From the NCBI RefSeq assembly GCF_015277775.1, contig NZ_CP063849.1:4216001-4280000 (forward strand): DNA of 64,000 nucleotides. The letters are read 5' to 3'. Within the stretch, counting starts at the first letter, position 1; each line of letters begins with the position of its first letter. A program made the position numbers and the translations under genes. Origin of the DNA: Paludibaculum fermentans. Lineage in GTDB: Bacteria > Acidobacteriota > Terriglobia > Bryobacterales > Bryobacteraceae. Below, piece after piece: positions 10,556 to 18,546 of this stretch. The notes beneath the pieces were generated by a model, which had not been told where the DNA came from, made no database searches, and saw only the letters and a program-made list of their open reading frames with translations.

Positions 10556-12153
10556 ACCCTTTCGATTCCCACAATTGCTCCGCTGTTACGACGGATGTAA
10601 ACCGTGACTGATTTCGTACTGTCGCCGCGCATCGCGATGCGAGCCGCCGCGTACGCACTGCCGACCTGATCGAGCCCCGCGGCGGGCGTCATGGCTCCCG
10701 TGGCGTTGTCAAAGGAGAACCAGGCTGTGTCGTACTGCCGGGGCTGCACAAAGTTGAACTTCACGGCCAGGTCCTCAAACTTCAGGACGCCGCCATCGAC
10801 TGAAAACTGCTCCAATGCCAGCACCTTGGTGAAGTAGACCCGCCCGATCCTGTCGCGGCGTTCCGCCAGGGTCTTGGTGATATAGTCCACCACGGACGAG
10901 TCGGAATACTGTCCGGTCTCGACGATGGTCCGGATGTCCTCGTCGCTGAAGGCCATCACGCGCTTGGCGGCCCAATAGGCGTCGTCGGGCTGCATCTGCA
11001 CGAAAGCGGGATTCGGGTAGTTGGAGGCCCACTTCAGGGGATCGAAGACTTTGGATTCCAACCGGCCGATGGCGGGCTGGTGCGGGTAGGCCGCGGTCTC
11101 CCACGGCTCAGGCGCAAAGCCCAGTTGCCCCATCTTTTTCAGGGCATTGCGGCCGGTGGGAATGATGAAGGCGTTGCCGTTGCGCGCGTCCTTGGGCATG
11201 TCGCTATCGGAGCCCAGGATGGAGCCGAAATCGATCAGGAAGTGGCGTATGCGTTGAGCGCCTTCGGGTCCAGCCAGGACGTCCAGCGAGTTCCGGCCCT
11301 TGGCATCGGTGTGGTTCAGCCAGGCGCAGAACACGGCCATGCCGCGCAGGTCGCGCCGGGTCTCATGGGGGACCAGGTCGTTTGGATCGTCGGATCGGAT
11401 GCCCTCATAGCTGAACGGGCCCACCGGCTTGCCCGGCGTGGCCAGGCTGGCAATGACGCGGCGGCTGCCGTCCGCACGGCGCGCCATCTTGAACTTCAGG
11501 CGGTCGATGTCGCGCTGGGTCATCGGCCGGGGTTTACCATTGACGCCGGTGACCTTGGCCTTGGGGCTGATGCTGAGTTCCTCGTCCTTGATGTTGACGA
11601 TGTAGTTCTCGGGTGTGTTGTAGCCCAGGGCGTAGAAGAAGTGGGCCCCCAGGACGTCGGCGGCGGTGGCCATTTCCGGGTTCGTTCGCGGGTCGGGCTT
11701 CACGAAGTACAACCGGCCCTTGGCGTCGGTCATGCGGAAGCCGGGCGTGATGCCGTCGGTTTTGGCGCCGACCACCAGAAACGGAGGCTGCGGCGCGCTG
11801 CTGTCGCCCGGACCGCGCTTCAGCGCTTCCAGGCTCAAGCGGTGGCCGAGACTGTGCCGGTTGGTGAACCAATCGCTATCCGGCACCTCGCCCAGCGTGT
11901 TGATGGCCTGCGACGGTCCGATCTTCAGTACCGGCTCGCGCAGCGACTGGTAGAAGAAGTCGTAGAGGTCGTTCGGGTCCAGGGTCTCCACGCTCTTGAC
12001 CGGAACGGGCTTCGGTACGCGCGCAATGGGATCGTCCGGGTAGAAGCGGGGCTTCTGCCCGCTGGCCGGCGCCACGCACGCAGCCGCGGCTAGAACAAGT
12101 AGCGGAAGATTTCGCGCGAGAAAGCGTTGTCGAATTTGAACCATATCATCCAA
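10549..12153 (-). CDS. Exported protein with protein-kinase-like motifs, family unknown
   Basis: 534 residues with a Sec or lipoprotein-like signal (LLVLAAAACVAPASGQ). I do not recognise a named family, but the order of motifs is that of the kinase fold as used by HipA, CotH and FAM20-type enzymes. There is a beta-strand lysine (RLYFVKPDP, Lys152) and a helix-C-like glutamate (NPEMATAADVLGAHF, Glu160). A catalytic-loop-like D-x-K-x-x-N (NHTDAKGRNSLD, Asp283, Lys285, Asn288) and a DFG triplet (FLIDFGSIL, Asp308) follow. All four elements lie in one export-targeted protein. It sits between genes for an Omp85-like barrel (overlap about 64 bases) and a PAP2 phosphatase (overlap 7 bases). The function, and even catalytic activity, is inference. 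The ATG at 12144 is an alternative start. Confidence 0.72.
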   Translation of the reverse strand: MDDMVQIRQRFLARNLPLLVLAAAACVAPASGQKPRFYPDDPIARVPKPVPVKSVETLDPNDLYDFFYQSLREPVLKIGPSQAINTLGEVPDSDWFTNRHSLGHRLSLEALKRGPGDSSAPQPPFLVVGAKTDGITPGFRMTDAKGRLYFVKPDPRTNPEMATAADVLGAHFFYALGYNTPENYIVNIKDEELSISPKAKVTGVNGKPRPMTQRDIDRLKFKMARRADGSRRVIASLATPGKPVGPFSYEGIRSDDPNDLVPHETRRDLRGMAVFCAWLNHTDAKGRNSLDVLAGPEGAQRIRHFLIDFGSILGSDSDMPKDARNGNAFIIPTGRNALKKMGQLGFAPEPWETAAYPHQPAIGRLESKVFDPLKWASNYPNPAFVQMQPDDAYWAAKRVMAFSDEDIRTIVETGQYSDSSVVDYITKTLAERRDRIGRVYFTKVLALEQFSVDGGVLKFEDLAVKFNFVQPRQYDTAWFSFDNATGAMTPAAGLDQVGSAYAAARIAMRGDSTKSVTVYIRRNSGAIVGIERVW

Positions 12154-13343
12154 CCTTCGCGGCTGAATCCTGTATCCAGCCGCAGCACCACCGTGTCGCG
12201 TGTTTTGGCCCGGAAACCGAAGCCGCCCGTGTATCGCAAATTATCCAGGCTGATCTGGCTGGGATGCGAGAAGACCCGGCCGGCATCCACGAACAGCGCC
12301 ATGTCCAGGCCCGGAGCCACTTCCCAGCGGTACTCCGACGAGAGCAGGATGCTGTTGTTGTCGCGGTACCGGAACAGCTTGTAGCCGCGCAGGTCGTTTG
12401 CATCACCCAGGGTCGACTGCAGGTAGAACGGCACCACATTGCCGCGGTCCGTCCAACTGAGCTCCGTCAGGGCCCGCAGTGCGATCACGCGCTTTTCGTT
12501 GAAGAACGGGAAGTACTGCTCCGTCCAGCCGTCAAAGCGGCGAAAGCTGTAGCCTCGCCCGTTCTGGTCGTCGTAGTTGAGCAGGCGCGCCACATAGTTG
12601 CCGCCGCGATGCGGATTGCCCGGATTGTCCCGGAAATCCACCTGGGCGAAAGGCCCATAGCGGACAAAGTTGGTCTGCTGCTGGATGCCCGGCGCCATGG
12701 AGGGCGGGAAGAGCGTGTCGGAGGAGGGGTACTCCTTATTCGTGCCCGGGCCCACATTCACCCGCAGGTAGCCGGCGTACATGCCGACGTCCCAGTTGCG
12801 GCGGTCCGGCCGCCAGGAGAGGCGCCCGTCGAACGAGGTGTCTTCTTCCCGGAAGTAGGTACGGTCGCCTTCCTTCGAATTCGGGCCGGAGCCGTAATAA
12901 GGATTGCGCGGCGCGTCGGAGTGCCGTGCAAAGAAACTGGCGCGGATGCGCTCGCCCGCCAGGTGCGGCAGGGACAGTTCCGTTGCGCCAGCCCAGTATT
13001 TCTTGAGGCTGCCCGCGAGAGAGGCGCGGAAGATCAGGTTTTCGTGCAGTAGGTCGGGGCGGTTGTACAATACGCCCGCGGCGAAGCCCGAGCCCGTCAC
13101 CAGGCCGCCCATGCGGACACCTAAGCCCACCTTGGGAGCGAGAATTCCGCGCAGCGCCGAGTTGAAGTATTTGTCGAAGAGGGCCTCACCCTTCTCGAGC
13201 TGGGGCTTCTTCAGGCTTTCGGCCTTCTTCGCCTGCTCTTGGGCGATCTCCTCCTCCCGCGATTCGGGTGGTGCCGGGGCTACGGCTTGTGCGAACACAA
13301 TTCGGGCGCCCAGGAGAGTGATGAGTGTTACGTTTCTAATCAA
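12090..13343 (-). CDS. Omp85/BamA-like outer-membrane barrel protein
   Basis: About 417 residues if it starts at the TTG at 13343, which places a signal peptide (LITLLGARIVFAQ) at the N-terminus. The frame is open further upstream, but that part lies inside the neighbouring gene. After a charged helix (EEEIAQEQAKKAESL) the rest is a 16-strand-type surface-antigen barrel. It has alternating aromatic residues, a LRGY motif in GDANDLRGYKLFRYRD (the VRGF/Y position of Omp85 lid loops), FVDAGRVF and a terminal aromatic residue. No POTRA domains are present, so it resembles the short patatin/TamA-type barrels or stand-alone Omp85 members. It shares a message with the kinase-like gene and probably provides its surface partner. 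Confidence 0.82.
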   Translation of the reverse strand: MIRNVTLITLLGARIVFAQAVAPAPPESREEEIAQEQAKKAESLKKPQLEKGEALFDKYFNSALRGILAPKVGLGVRMGGLVTGSGFAAGVLYNRPDLLHENLIFRASLAGSLKKYWAGATELSLPHLAGERIRASFFARHSDAPRNPYYGSGPNSKEGDRTYFREEDTSFDGRLSWRPDRRNWDVGMYAGYLRVNVGPGTNKEYPSSDTLFPPSMAPGIQQQTNFVRYGPFAQVDFRDNPGNPHRGGNYVARLLNYDDQNGRGYSFRRFDGWTEQYFPFFNEKRVIALRALTELSWTDRGNVVPFYLQSTLGDANDLRGYKLFRYRDNNSILLSSEYRWEVAPGLDMALFVDAGRVFSHPSQISLDNLRYTGGFGFRAKTRDTVVLRLDTGFSREGWMIWFKFDNAFSREIFRYLF

Positions 13344-13359
13344 GACGATTACGGTAAGT

Positions 13360-14682
13360 TTAGCGGAACCGCGATCCCCGGACCATACCCTTTGGGGGGG
13401 GTGCCGGAGCGGGCTCGGGTTCCGGTGGGGGTACTGGTTTCCGGATGCGTCCGTCCAGGTGCGCGTTGATCCTGTCATCCTTGGCCTTGGCAAACTTCGG
13501 ACTGCCGGGCTCCAGCCCCGTGGCCTGGGTCACCTCGGCATCCGTCACGTCCATCGCGGTCGCCAGGTATTTGGTGAAGTGGTTCTTGATGCGGTCCTGC
13601 ACCGACCGTTCGGTCGATTTCAGGAAAAGCAGCAGGGTCTCTTCTCCTGGCGCCTTCTTCAGGACGTCGTATACATGCGATGCCCGGGAGAGCTTCGCCG
13701 ATTTGAGAATCGATTCCAGTTTCTTGGCCCGCGCCTCGAGCTTCTGCCAGGGATCGGCCTCTTCCTTGGTCATCTTCGTGGTTTCGATGAGCTGAGCCCG
13801 CTCTTTCACTGAGAGCAACTGCGTCATGCAGTACATGGAGAGCCCATACCAATCCACGGTGAAGCCGGCCCCGAACGGGATCATGGCCTTGCTCTTGGTG
13901 ATCTTCTGGAAGGCGGCGGCGTTCAGCTTGGGTCCGGCCAGCGCCGGGCTGAACAGCTTCAGCATGTCGTGATCCTCGAGTTCCTTGAGGATGTCGTAGG
14001 GGCTGGATTCGAGGGCGATCTGGCGCAATTCGGAGAACAGGGCCCGGCCGGGAATGTACTTCTCCATGCCGGCCTCGCGCGCGTTTTTGAACTGCTGCAG
14101 GGTGCGTTCGTCGATAGTGAAGCCCAGCCGCGCTTTGAAACGGATGAGGCGGAGCAGCCGGACCGGGTCGTCGTAGAGGGAATAGTTGGAGATCGCCCGC
14201 AGTTCCTTGCGTTCCAGGTCGGACGCGCCGTTCGTGGGGTCGATCATGAGGCCGCGCGAGGCGCGGTTGAGCGAGAGGGCGATGGCGTTGATGGTGAAAT
14301 CGCGGCCGCGCAGGTCTTCGTGGACGGTTGCCGGCGTGATCTGGGGCTTGGCCCCGGGTTTGCCGTACTTTTCCTGCCGGGCCATGCTGATTTCCGACCT
14401 GACGCCGTTCGGAAAGCGCACGTCGACCATTTTGCGGTGCTCATCAATGGAGACGATCTCCGCGATGCCGCTTTTGACCATGTTCTTGGCCAGCTTCAGG
14501 GCCGGACCCTCGACGGTGAAGTCGAGGTCCCGGATGGGGAAGCCGCCGAGCATATCGCGCATGGCGCCGCCTGTCAGGAACAGGCTCAGGTTCGCCTCGG
14601 CCGCCGCGGATTGCACTGACGCCAGCACGGTGTTTTGTTCCGCGCTGAGGTGGCTCTCCAGAATGAACATGTAATCGCTCAT
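13360..14682 (-). CDS. CCA-adding / poly(A) polymerase family nucleotidyltransferase
   Basis: 440 residues. The class II nucleotidyltransferase head shows FLTGGAMRDML and the metal-binding DLDF in IRDLDFTVEG. It continues with HEDLRGRDFTINAIAL and DPVRLLRLIRFKARLGF, then the helical neck and body. Members add the tRNA 3' CCA end or poly(A) tails. The sequence does not settle which, so no symbol is given. The C-terminal 30 residues are a Pro-rich tail ending in basic residues (RGSRFR), which is longer than in most CCA enzymes. It heads a leftward group containing the Omp85-like, kinase-like and PAP2 genes. That placement may be chance. Confidence 0.88.
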   Translation of the reverse strand: MSDYMFILESHLSAEQNTVLASVQSAAAEANLSLFLTGGAMRDMLGGFPIRDLDFTVEGPALKLAKNMVKSGIAEIVSIDEHRKMVDVRFPNGVRSEISMARQEKYGKPGAKPQITPATVHEDLRGRDFTINAIALSLNRASRGLMIDPTNGASDLERKELRAISNYSLYDDPVRLLRLIRFKARLGFTIDERTLQQFKNAREAGMEKYIPGRALFSELRQIALESSPYDILKELEDHDMLKLFSPALAGPKLNAAAFQKITKSKAMIPFGAGFTVDWYGLSMYCMTQLLSVKERAQLIETTKMTKEEADPWQKLEARAKKLESILKSAKLSRASHVYDVLKKAPGEETLLLFLKSTERSVQDRIKNHFTKYLATAMDVTDAEVTQATGLEPGSPKFAKAKDDRINAHLDGRIRKPVPPPEPEPAPAPPPKGMVRGSRFR

Positions 14683-14725
14683 GACATTTCCATCTCCGGC
14701 ATCCCCGTCACTGGCCGAACTCCGG

Positions 14726-15625
14726 TCAACTCCGTGGGTGGTGCTTATCCACCACGGTGCGCAACCGAGACCTCAGCACATGCGTGTAGATCTGTGTGGT
14801 GGCAATGTCGGCATGCCCCAGCATCGATTGCACGCTGCGTAAATCCGCTCCCCGGTCCAAGAGGTGAGTAGCAAAGCTGTGCCGCACCACGTGGGGCGTC
14901 AGCCGATGAAAGATGCCGGCGTTCCGGCCGTGTCCACCCAACAACTTCCAGAAACCCTGGCGCGTCATGGCACCGCCGCGCTGGGTGACAAACAGGTAAG
15001 CGCTCGATTTGGACTTCAGGATGGCACTGCGGGCGGAAGTCTGATACGCCTCGACGCACTCCCGGGCCTTACTCCCGAGAGGTACTAGCCGCTGTTTGTT
15101 TCGCTTTCCCGTCACACGCAAGAATCCGAGCTGCAGATTCAGGTCGGTCACCTTGAGAGTGCACAGCTCAGACACCCTCAAACCGCAGGCGTAGAGAACT
15201 TCCAGCATCGCACGATCCCGGCAGCCCGTAGGCGTCGACGTGTCCGGAGCCGCGAGAAGATCTTCAACTTGCTGTAGATTCAGGAACTTGGGGAGGTTCT
15301 GCCACTGTCTGGGCGATTGCAGCAGGGCGGTGGGGTCCTCGCCAATGCGGTTTTCGCTGAGGAGAAATCGATAAAAACTTCTCAATGTGCTGAGACGCCG
15401 CGCGATGGAGCGGCTGGAAAGGCCGCGGGCCGGCAGGCTGTCGAGATACTGGCGCACCGTCTCTTCGCCCGGTACTCCAGTTTCCTTGCGGGCTTCGCAG
15501 AATCGATGGAAGTCCTTCAAATCAAGGGAGTAAGCAGACAACGAGAGGGCTGCTAGCCCCTTCTCGACGCGCGCGTAGGTCAAAAAAGCCTCAGCCGCCG
15601 GGCTGAGAGCGCCCTCGGTTGTCAT
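14726..15625 (-). CDS. xerD: XerC/XerD-type tyrosine recombinase
   Basis: 299 residues from the ATG at 15625 (MTTEGALSPAAEAFL). The N-terminal SAM-like DNA-binding domain is followed by the catalytic domain. All catalytic residues are visible: Arg150 (YACGLRVSEL), Lys174 (VTGKRNKQR), His245 and Arg248 (LTPHVVRHSFATHLL), His271 (MLGHADIATTQ) and Tyr280 (IYTHV). It resolves chromosome dimers at dif with a partner. Alternatively it is the housekeeping member of a single-Xer system. No transposon or integron context is present, so it is very likely a core gene. A TATCAT box 7 bases before the ATG suggests a very short leader. Confidence 0.92.
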   Translation of the reverse strand: MTTEGALSPAAEAFLTYARVEKGLAALSLSAYSLDLKDFHRFCEARKETGVPGEETVRQYLDSLPARGLSSRSIARRLSTLRSFYRFLLSENRIGEDPTALLQSPRQWQNLPKFLNLQQVEDLLAAPDTSTPTGCRDRAMLEVLYACGLRVSELCTLKVTDLNLQLGFLRVTGKRNKQRLVPLGSKARECVEAYQTSARSAILKSKSSAYLFVTQRGGAMTRQGFWKLLGGHGRNAGIFHRLTPHVVRHSFATHLLDRGADLRSVQSMLGHADIATTQIYTHVLRSRLRTVVDKHHPRS

Positions 15626-15720
15626 CGCTGCAATGATACAATACTTGCGTAATTGTTTGAAAGTAAAGGACCGCTTGGCGTGGCCCATTCATCCCCCACG
15701 CTCCGCGAAGAACTCCCAAA

Positions 15721-16206
15721 TTGAGTGGCTCGACCGCCAAAAAAGTAATCCTGGAACGGTTCGACCGTGAACGCATCCGCGGCTTTGTGCATCCGCAGAC
15801 CTATTTACAGGCGTCTGGAGTGGAGATTCTCAGCCCCGACGGCAGCGTTGCCGTGATTCCGTACGTGCAGGTGAAGGCGGTTTCGTTTGTCCGGGACCTG
15901 GAAGGGAATGGGGTCTTGGCGGAACGCCGCGAATTCCTCGCGCGCCCCAAGACATCCGGCCTCTGGGTGGAGTTGCAGTTCCGGGACGGCGACCTGCTGG
16001 AAGGCGTCATCCCCAACAATCTGCTGGTGATCGAGCCGCAGGGCTATGCGTTGAGCCCGCCCGAGGCAGCCGGTAACGCGCAGCGCGTATTTGTGCCCAG
16101 GCAGGCCCTGAGCCAGGTGCTTGTGCTCGGCGTCGTGGGCGGAAAACGGAAGAGGTCCGGACCCGAAGCCGAACCCCAGCAGATCAGGCTGTTCGCAGAA
16201 GAGTAG
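15721..16206 (+). CDS. Small beta-rich protein of unknown function
   Basis: 161 residues from a TTG (MSGSTAKKVILERFDRERI). No better start or clear ribosome site was found. The sequence is built from short strands, with a repeated pattern of a hydrophobic strand, a D-G turn and a strand (VEILSPDGSVAVIPYVQVKAV, then VELQFRDGDLLEGVIPNN). This suggests two SH3/PilZ-like barrels. No signal peptide or membrane helix is seen. It overlaps the convergent 2H-phosphoesterase gene by 23 bases at the 3' end. I do not recognise a named family. Confidence 0.72.
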   Translation: MSGSTAKKVILERFDRERIRGFVHPQTYLQASGVEILSPDGSVAVIPYVQVKAVSFVRDLEGNGVLAERREFLARPKTSGLWVELQFRDGDLLEGVIPNNLLVIEPQGYALSPPEAAGNAQRVFVPRQALSQVLVLGVVGGKRKRSGPEAEPQQIRLFAEE

Positions 16207-16765
16207 TTTCCGGCAGCTCGTACTCGCTCAGCGTGTCCCACTTCGTCGGATTGCTATTCCGCACAAAGACGACATGATGGATGGCGAAGGAGCGGCTGCC
16301 CCGGTAGGACGCCCAGCGCTGACGAGCATACTCCAGCTTCTCCGCCACGGTTTCCGGCCGCAGTTCCTGGGCCAGCGTGATGTGCGGGTGGAAGGGGAAC
16401 GGCTCGTCATAGGCCATCAGGCCGCCGGAGAGTTCCTGGTGATACTCCTCGATCGCGGTGCGGCCCTGTTCCAGGTTCAGGTAGATCACATTGGTACCCG
16501 GGAACAGCTCGACTTCTCCGAGGGTGACCTCGAAGGGACTGAGCCGCTGGATCTTAGGAGCGAGATCCTCGACGAGATCGTCCTGACAGGCTTTCAACTG
16601 GCGGGGCGGCAGGAGGGTAACATGCGCCCTGAGCTTGCATCCGGGGACCAGTTCAGCCCGGAGCTCGTTGAGAAAGGCACCCAGTGGGTCGGGGATGTAC
16701 TGTACGAGGGCGTAGTAGCCGAAACAGCACCTCCCCACCAAATGCCCATTTGATGAAGCGTCCAT
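16184..16765 (-). CDS. 2H phosphoesterase (2'-5' RNA ligase-like)
   Basis: 193 residues with the two H-x-T motifs that define the 2H superfamily: His48/Thr50 in RAHVTLLPP and His128/Thr130 in PFHPHITLAQ. They are about 80 residues apart, as in ThpR/LigT and cyclic phosphodiesterases. Members open 2',3'-cyclic phosphates or 2'-5' linkages in RNA ends. The physiological substrate of most bacterial copies is unknown. It is soluble and cytoplasmic. It stands alone, convergent with and slightly overlapping the beta-rich unknown gene. Confidence 0.85.
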   Translation of the reverse strand: MDASSNGHLVGRCCFGYYALVQYIPDPLGAFLNELRAELVPGCKLRAHVTLLPPRQLKACQDDLVEDLAPKIQRLSPFEVTLGEVELFPGTNVIYLNLEQGRTAIEEYHQELSGGLMAYDEPFPFHPHITLAQELRPETVAEKLEYARQRWASYRGSRSFAIHHVVFVRNSNPTKWDTLSEYELPETTLLRTA

Positions 16766-16835
16766 CAGGTTCCATTCTAACCGGAGTTAGAGGGTTAGAT
16801 TCAGCCCTCTCGTACTCCCCGCCGAACCTGAACTT

Positions 16836-17174
16836 TCAGCCTAGTCCGGCGGACTGCATTACCGGTGACCCGGCGGCCAATGGCGCCGATTCCAGCCCGC
16901 TCTTCACTTCCGGCAGAACCCAGCGGGCTTCTTCGAATCCTACATACTTGCAGATGCGGATCTCCCCCGCTTCGGATTCAAGGACATCACCGATCTCGAG
17001 AGCGCCTTCGGTGCCGCGCAGGTTCATCCAGGCGTCGTAGAAGCCGGCGGCCTGCAGTTCGCCCGCCGGGTCAAAGTCCCTGGGCTTGATGGCGGTGACG
17101 CCGCTGGTGTGCGGAGCCCAGCGGAACTGCTGCCGCGGGACTTCCTTCATCCGGTGTAGACGGAACAGTGGCAT
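16836..17174 (-). CDS. Small protein of unknown function
   Basis: 112 residues starting MPLFRLHRMKEVPRQQFRW. It has no export signal or membrane helix. The centre contains an aromatic and acidic stretch (GFYDAWMNLRGTEGALEIGDV) and the tail is Pro/Gly/Ala-rich. The first residues are basic and the rest is acidic. Codon use resembles the neighbours, so it looks like a real gene. I do not recognise a family. It lies just downstream of the patatin gene on the same strand (34-base gap) and may be transcribed with it. Confidence 0.7.
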   Translation of the reverse strand: MPLFRLHRMKEVPRQQFRWAPHTSGVTAIKPRDFDPAGELQAAGFYDAWMNLRGTEGALEIGDVLESEAGEIRICKYVGFEEARWVLPEVKSGLESAPLAAGSPVMQSAGLG

Positions 17175-17208
17175 ACCGCCACATTCTCCCTCTTAAAACA
17201 GGGTCAAG

Positions 17209-17973
17209 TCAAAATGTTTGAATCGCGCGCTCCGCGTCTCTTCGCCCCAGGTCGATCCACCTGCGGGCGTTGTCCCGGGTCCAGGCCAATGCGTCGCGGG
17301 CGGTGCCGAGCGGCTGGGCGGGTTCGATCCAGACAACCCGGATCCCGGCCGGAGCTGGTGCACCGGGATGGGACAGCTTGAGCAGTGCCTGGCGGGCCGT
17401 GCGCAGCCACCAGGGTCCGCCGCTGGGCAGCAGGTTGACGGCGACGATGGTGGTCGCGCCCTGTTCGACGGCGGCCCATAGGGGGACTGAGCCCAGCAGG
17501 CCGCCATCCATGGAGAGGCGGCCATCGACGCGGTAGAGCGGAAAGATGCCCGGCAGGGCGCAGGATGCCGCCAGGTGATGCCAATCGATGCCGGGTGTCA
17601 GGATGGCGCGCGGCCGGCGGCGCAGCACGTCGGTGATGGCGACGGCGCACGGCTTCACCGGCTGCAGCCGGGTGTGTACGTCCTGGATGCTGCGCTCGAA
17701 GGAATCCCGCTGGATGCAGCCGCCCAGGAGCCGGCGCGGCCAGCGCCACTGCAGCAGGGATCCCATTTCCGGCCGCAACCATTCCTCGATCCAGGCCTCA
17801 CCGCGGCAATCGGCGGCGGCGGCCCAGGCATTCACGGCTCCGATGGAGGCTCCGGCAAAGAGGTCGAACTCGACCCTGCCCTGGAGCACGGACCAGACCC
17901 CGGCCTCGTAGGCGCCGAACATGCCTCCGCCGCCAAAGACGAGCGCGGATTTGTCATTTGCGGGCGGCGGAAT
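17209..17973 (-). CDS. Patatin-like phospholipase, probable ATT start
   Basis: Patatin domain with the nucleophile elbow GASIGA, the catalytic DG dyad in SMDGGLLGS, and the oxyanion loop FGGGGMFGAYEAG. The first ATG in frame (17922) lies inside the oxyanion loop and would remove its glycines. The frame is open upstream to a TGA, and no ATG, GTG, TTG or CTG lies in that stretch. An ATT at 17973 has AGGAG 9 bases before it and gives IPPPANDKSALVFGGGG, the expected N-terminus (254 residues). Members hydrolyse phospholipid or lipid acyl esters in the cytoplasm. The upstream unknown gene runs divergently, with only 23 bases between the starts. Confidence 0.83.
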   Translation of the reverse strand: MPPPANDKSALVFGGGGMFGAYEAGVWSVLQGRVEFDLFAGASIGAVNAWAAAADCRGEAWIEEWLRPEMGSLLQWRWPRRLLGGCIQRDSFERSIQDVHTRLQPVKPCAVAITDVLRRRPRAILTPGIDWHHLAASCALPGIFPLYRVDGRLSMDGGLLGSVPLWAAVEQGATTIVAVNLLPSGGPWWLRTARQALLKLSHPGAPAPAGIRVVWIEPAQPLGTARDALAWTRDNARRWIDLGRRDAERAIQTF

Positions 17974-17996
17974 AGTGGTAGGCTCCTGGAAAGATC

Positions 17997-18536
17997 ATGG
18001 CACTGGACACCTCGTTCCTGCAGCCGGCCGTGACGGCCATCCTCGATCTGGACGGTTCGGGCGAGCGCCTGCTGCCGCTGGAATGCAAGACACCGTCGAA
18101 TGCGGAGGCAGTGGCCCTGCTGGAATCGGCCGGCTCCGCGCAGCTTTTCCCTGGCTCTCGTTCACCGGAAGGGGCGATGGCCGGGCTGTGGTTGTATTTC
18201 TCGTGTTTTGAGCAATCGCACGCCTTGGCGCAAGAGCTACCTACGCTGGAGGGCAGTTACTGGCACGCGATCGTCCACCGGCAGGAGCCGGACGACTGGA
18301 ACTCGGGCTACTGGTTCCGCCGGGTGGGGGCCCATCCGGTATTTCCCGAGCTGTTCGATGGGGCCCGGGCGCTGGGCTATGAGCCGTCCGGTTCGGCCTG
18401 GGATCCGTTTGCCTTCATTGAGTTTTGTGCGGCCGCAAGAAATCGGCCCGGCAGCGCAACCGAACGAGTGGCTCGCGAGGTCCAACGTTTAGAATGGCAG
18501 TTACTATTTGCCTGGTGTGCGCGCGTGCGACGATAG
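17997..18536 (+). CDS. Protein of unknown function
   Basis: 179 residues starting MALDTSFLQPAVTAILDL. It is soluble, with a Trp/His-rich centre (GSYWHAIVHRQEPDDWNSGYWFRRVG) that looks like a ligand or metal pocket, and a helical C-terminus (VAREVQRLEWQLLFAW). Divergent from the patatin gene and 10 bases ahead of the HlyD-type adaptor gene, with which it is probably co-transcribed. I do not recognise a family. The W-H-x3-H spacing could bind metal, but that is a guess. Confidence 0.75.
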   Translation: MALDTSFLQPAVTAILDLDGSGERLLPLECKTPSNAEAVALLESAGSAQLFPGSRSPEGAMAGLWLYFSCFEQSHALAQELPTLEGSYWHAIVHRQEPDDWNSGYWFRRVGAHPVFPELFDGARALGYEPSGSAWDPFAFIEFCAAARNRPGSATERVAREVQRLEWQLLFAWCARVRR

Positions 18537-18546
18537 AAGCAGTTTC

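Noticed and set aside
14740-14760. DnaA box TTATCCACC in the end of xerD, as sign of an origin
   Set aside because: A single copy inside coding sequence (encoding the C-terminal VDKHHP residues). No cluster or AT-rich unwinding region nearby.
17330-17350. tRNA-like T-loop sequence GGTTCGATCC
   Set aside because: Lies in the patatin coding region with no acceptor or anticodon stems around it.
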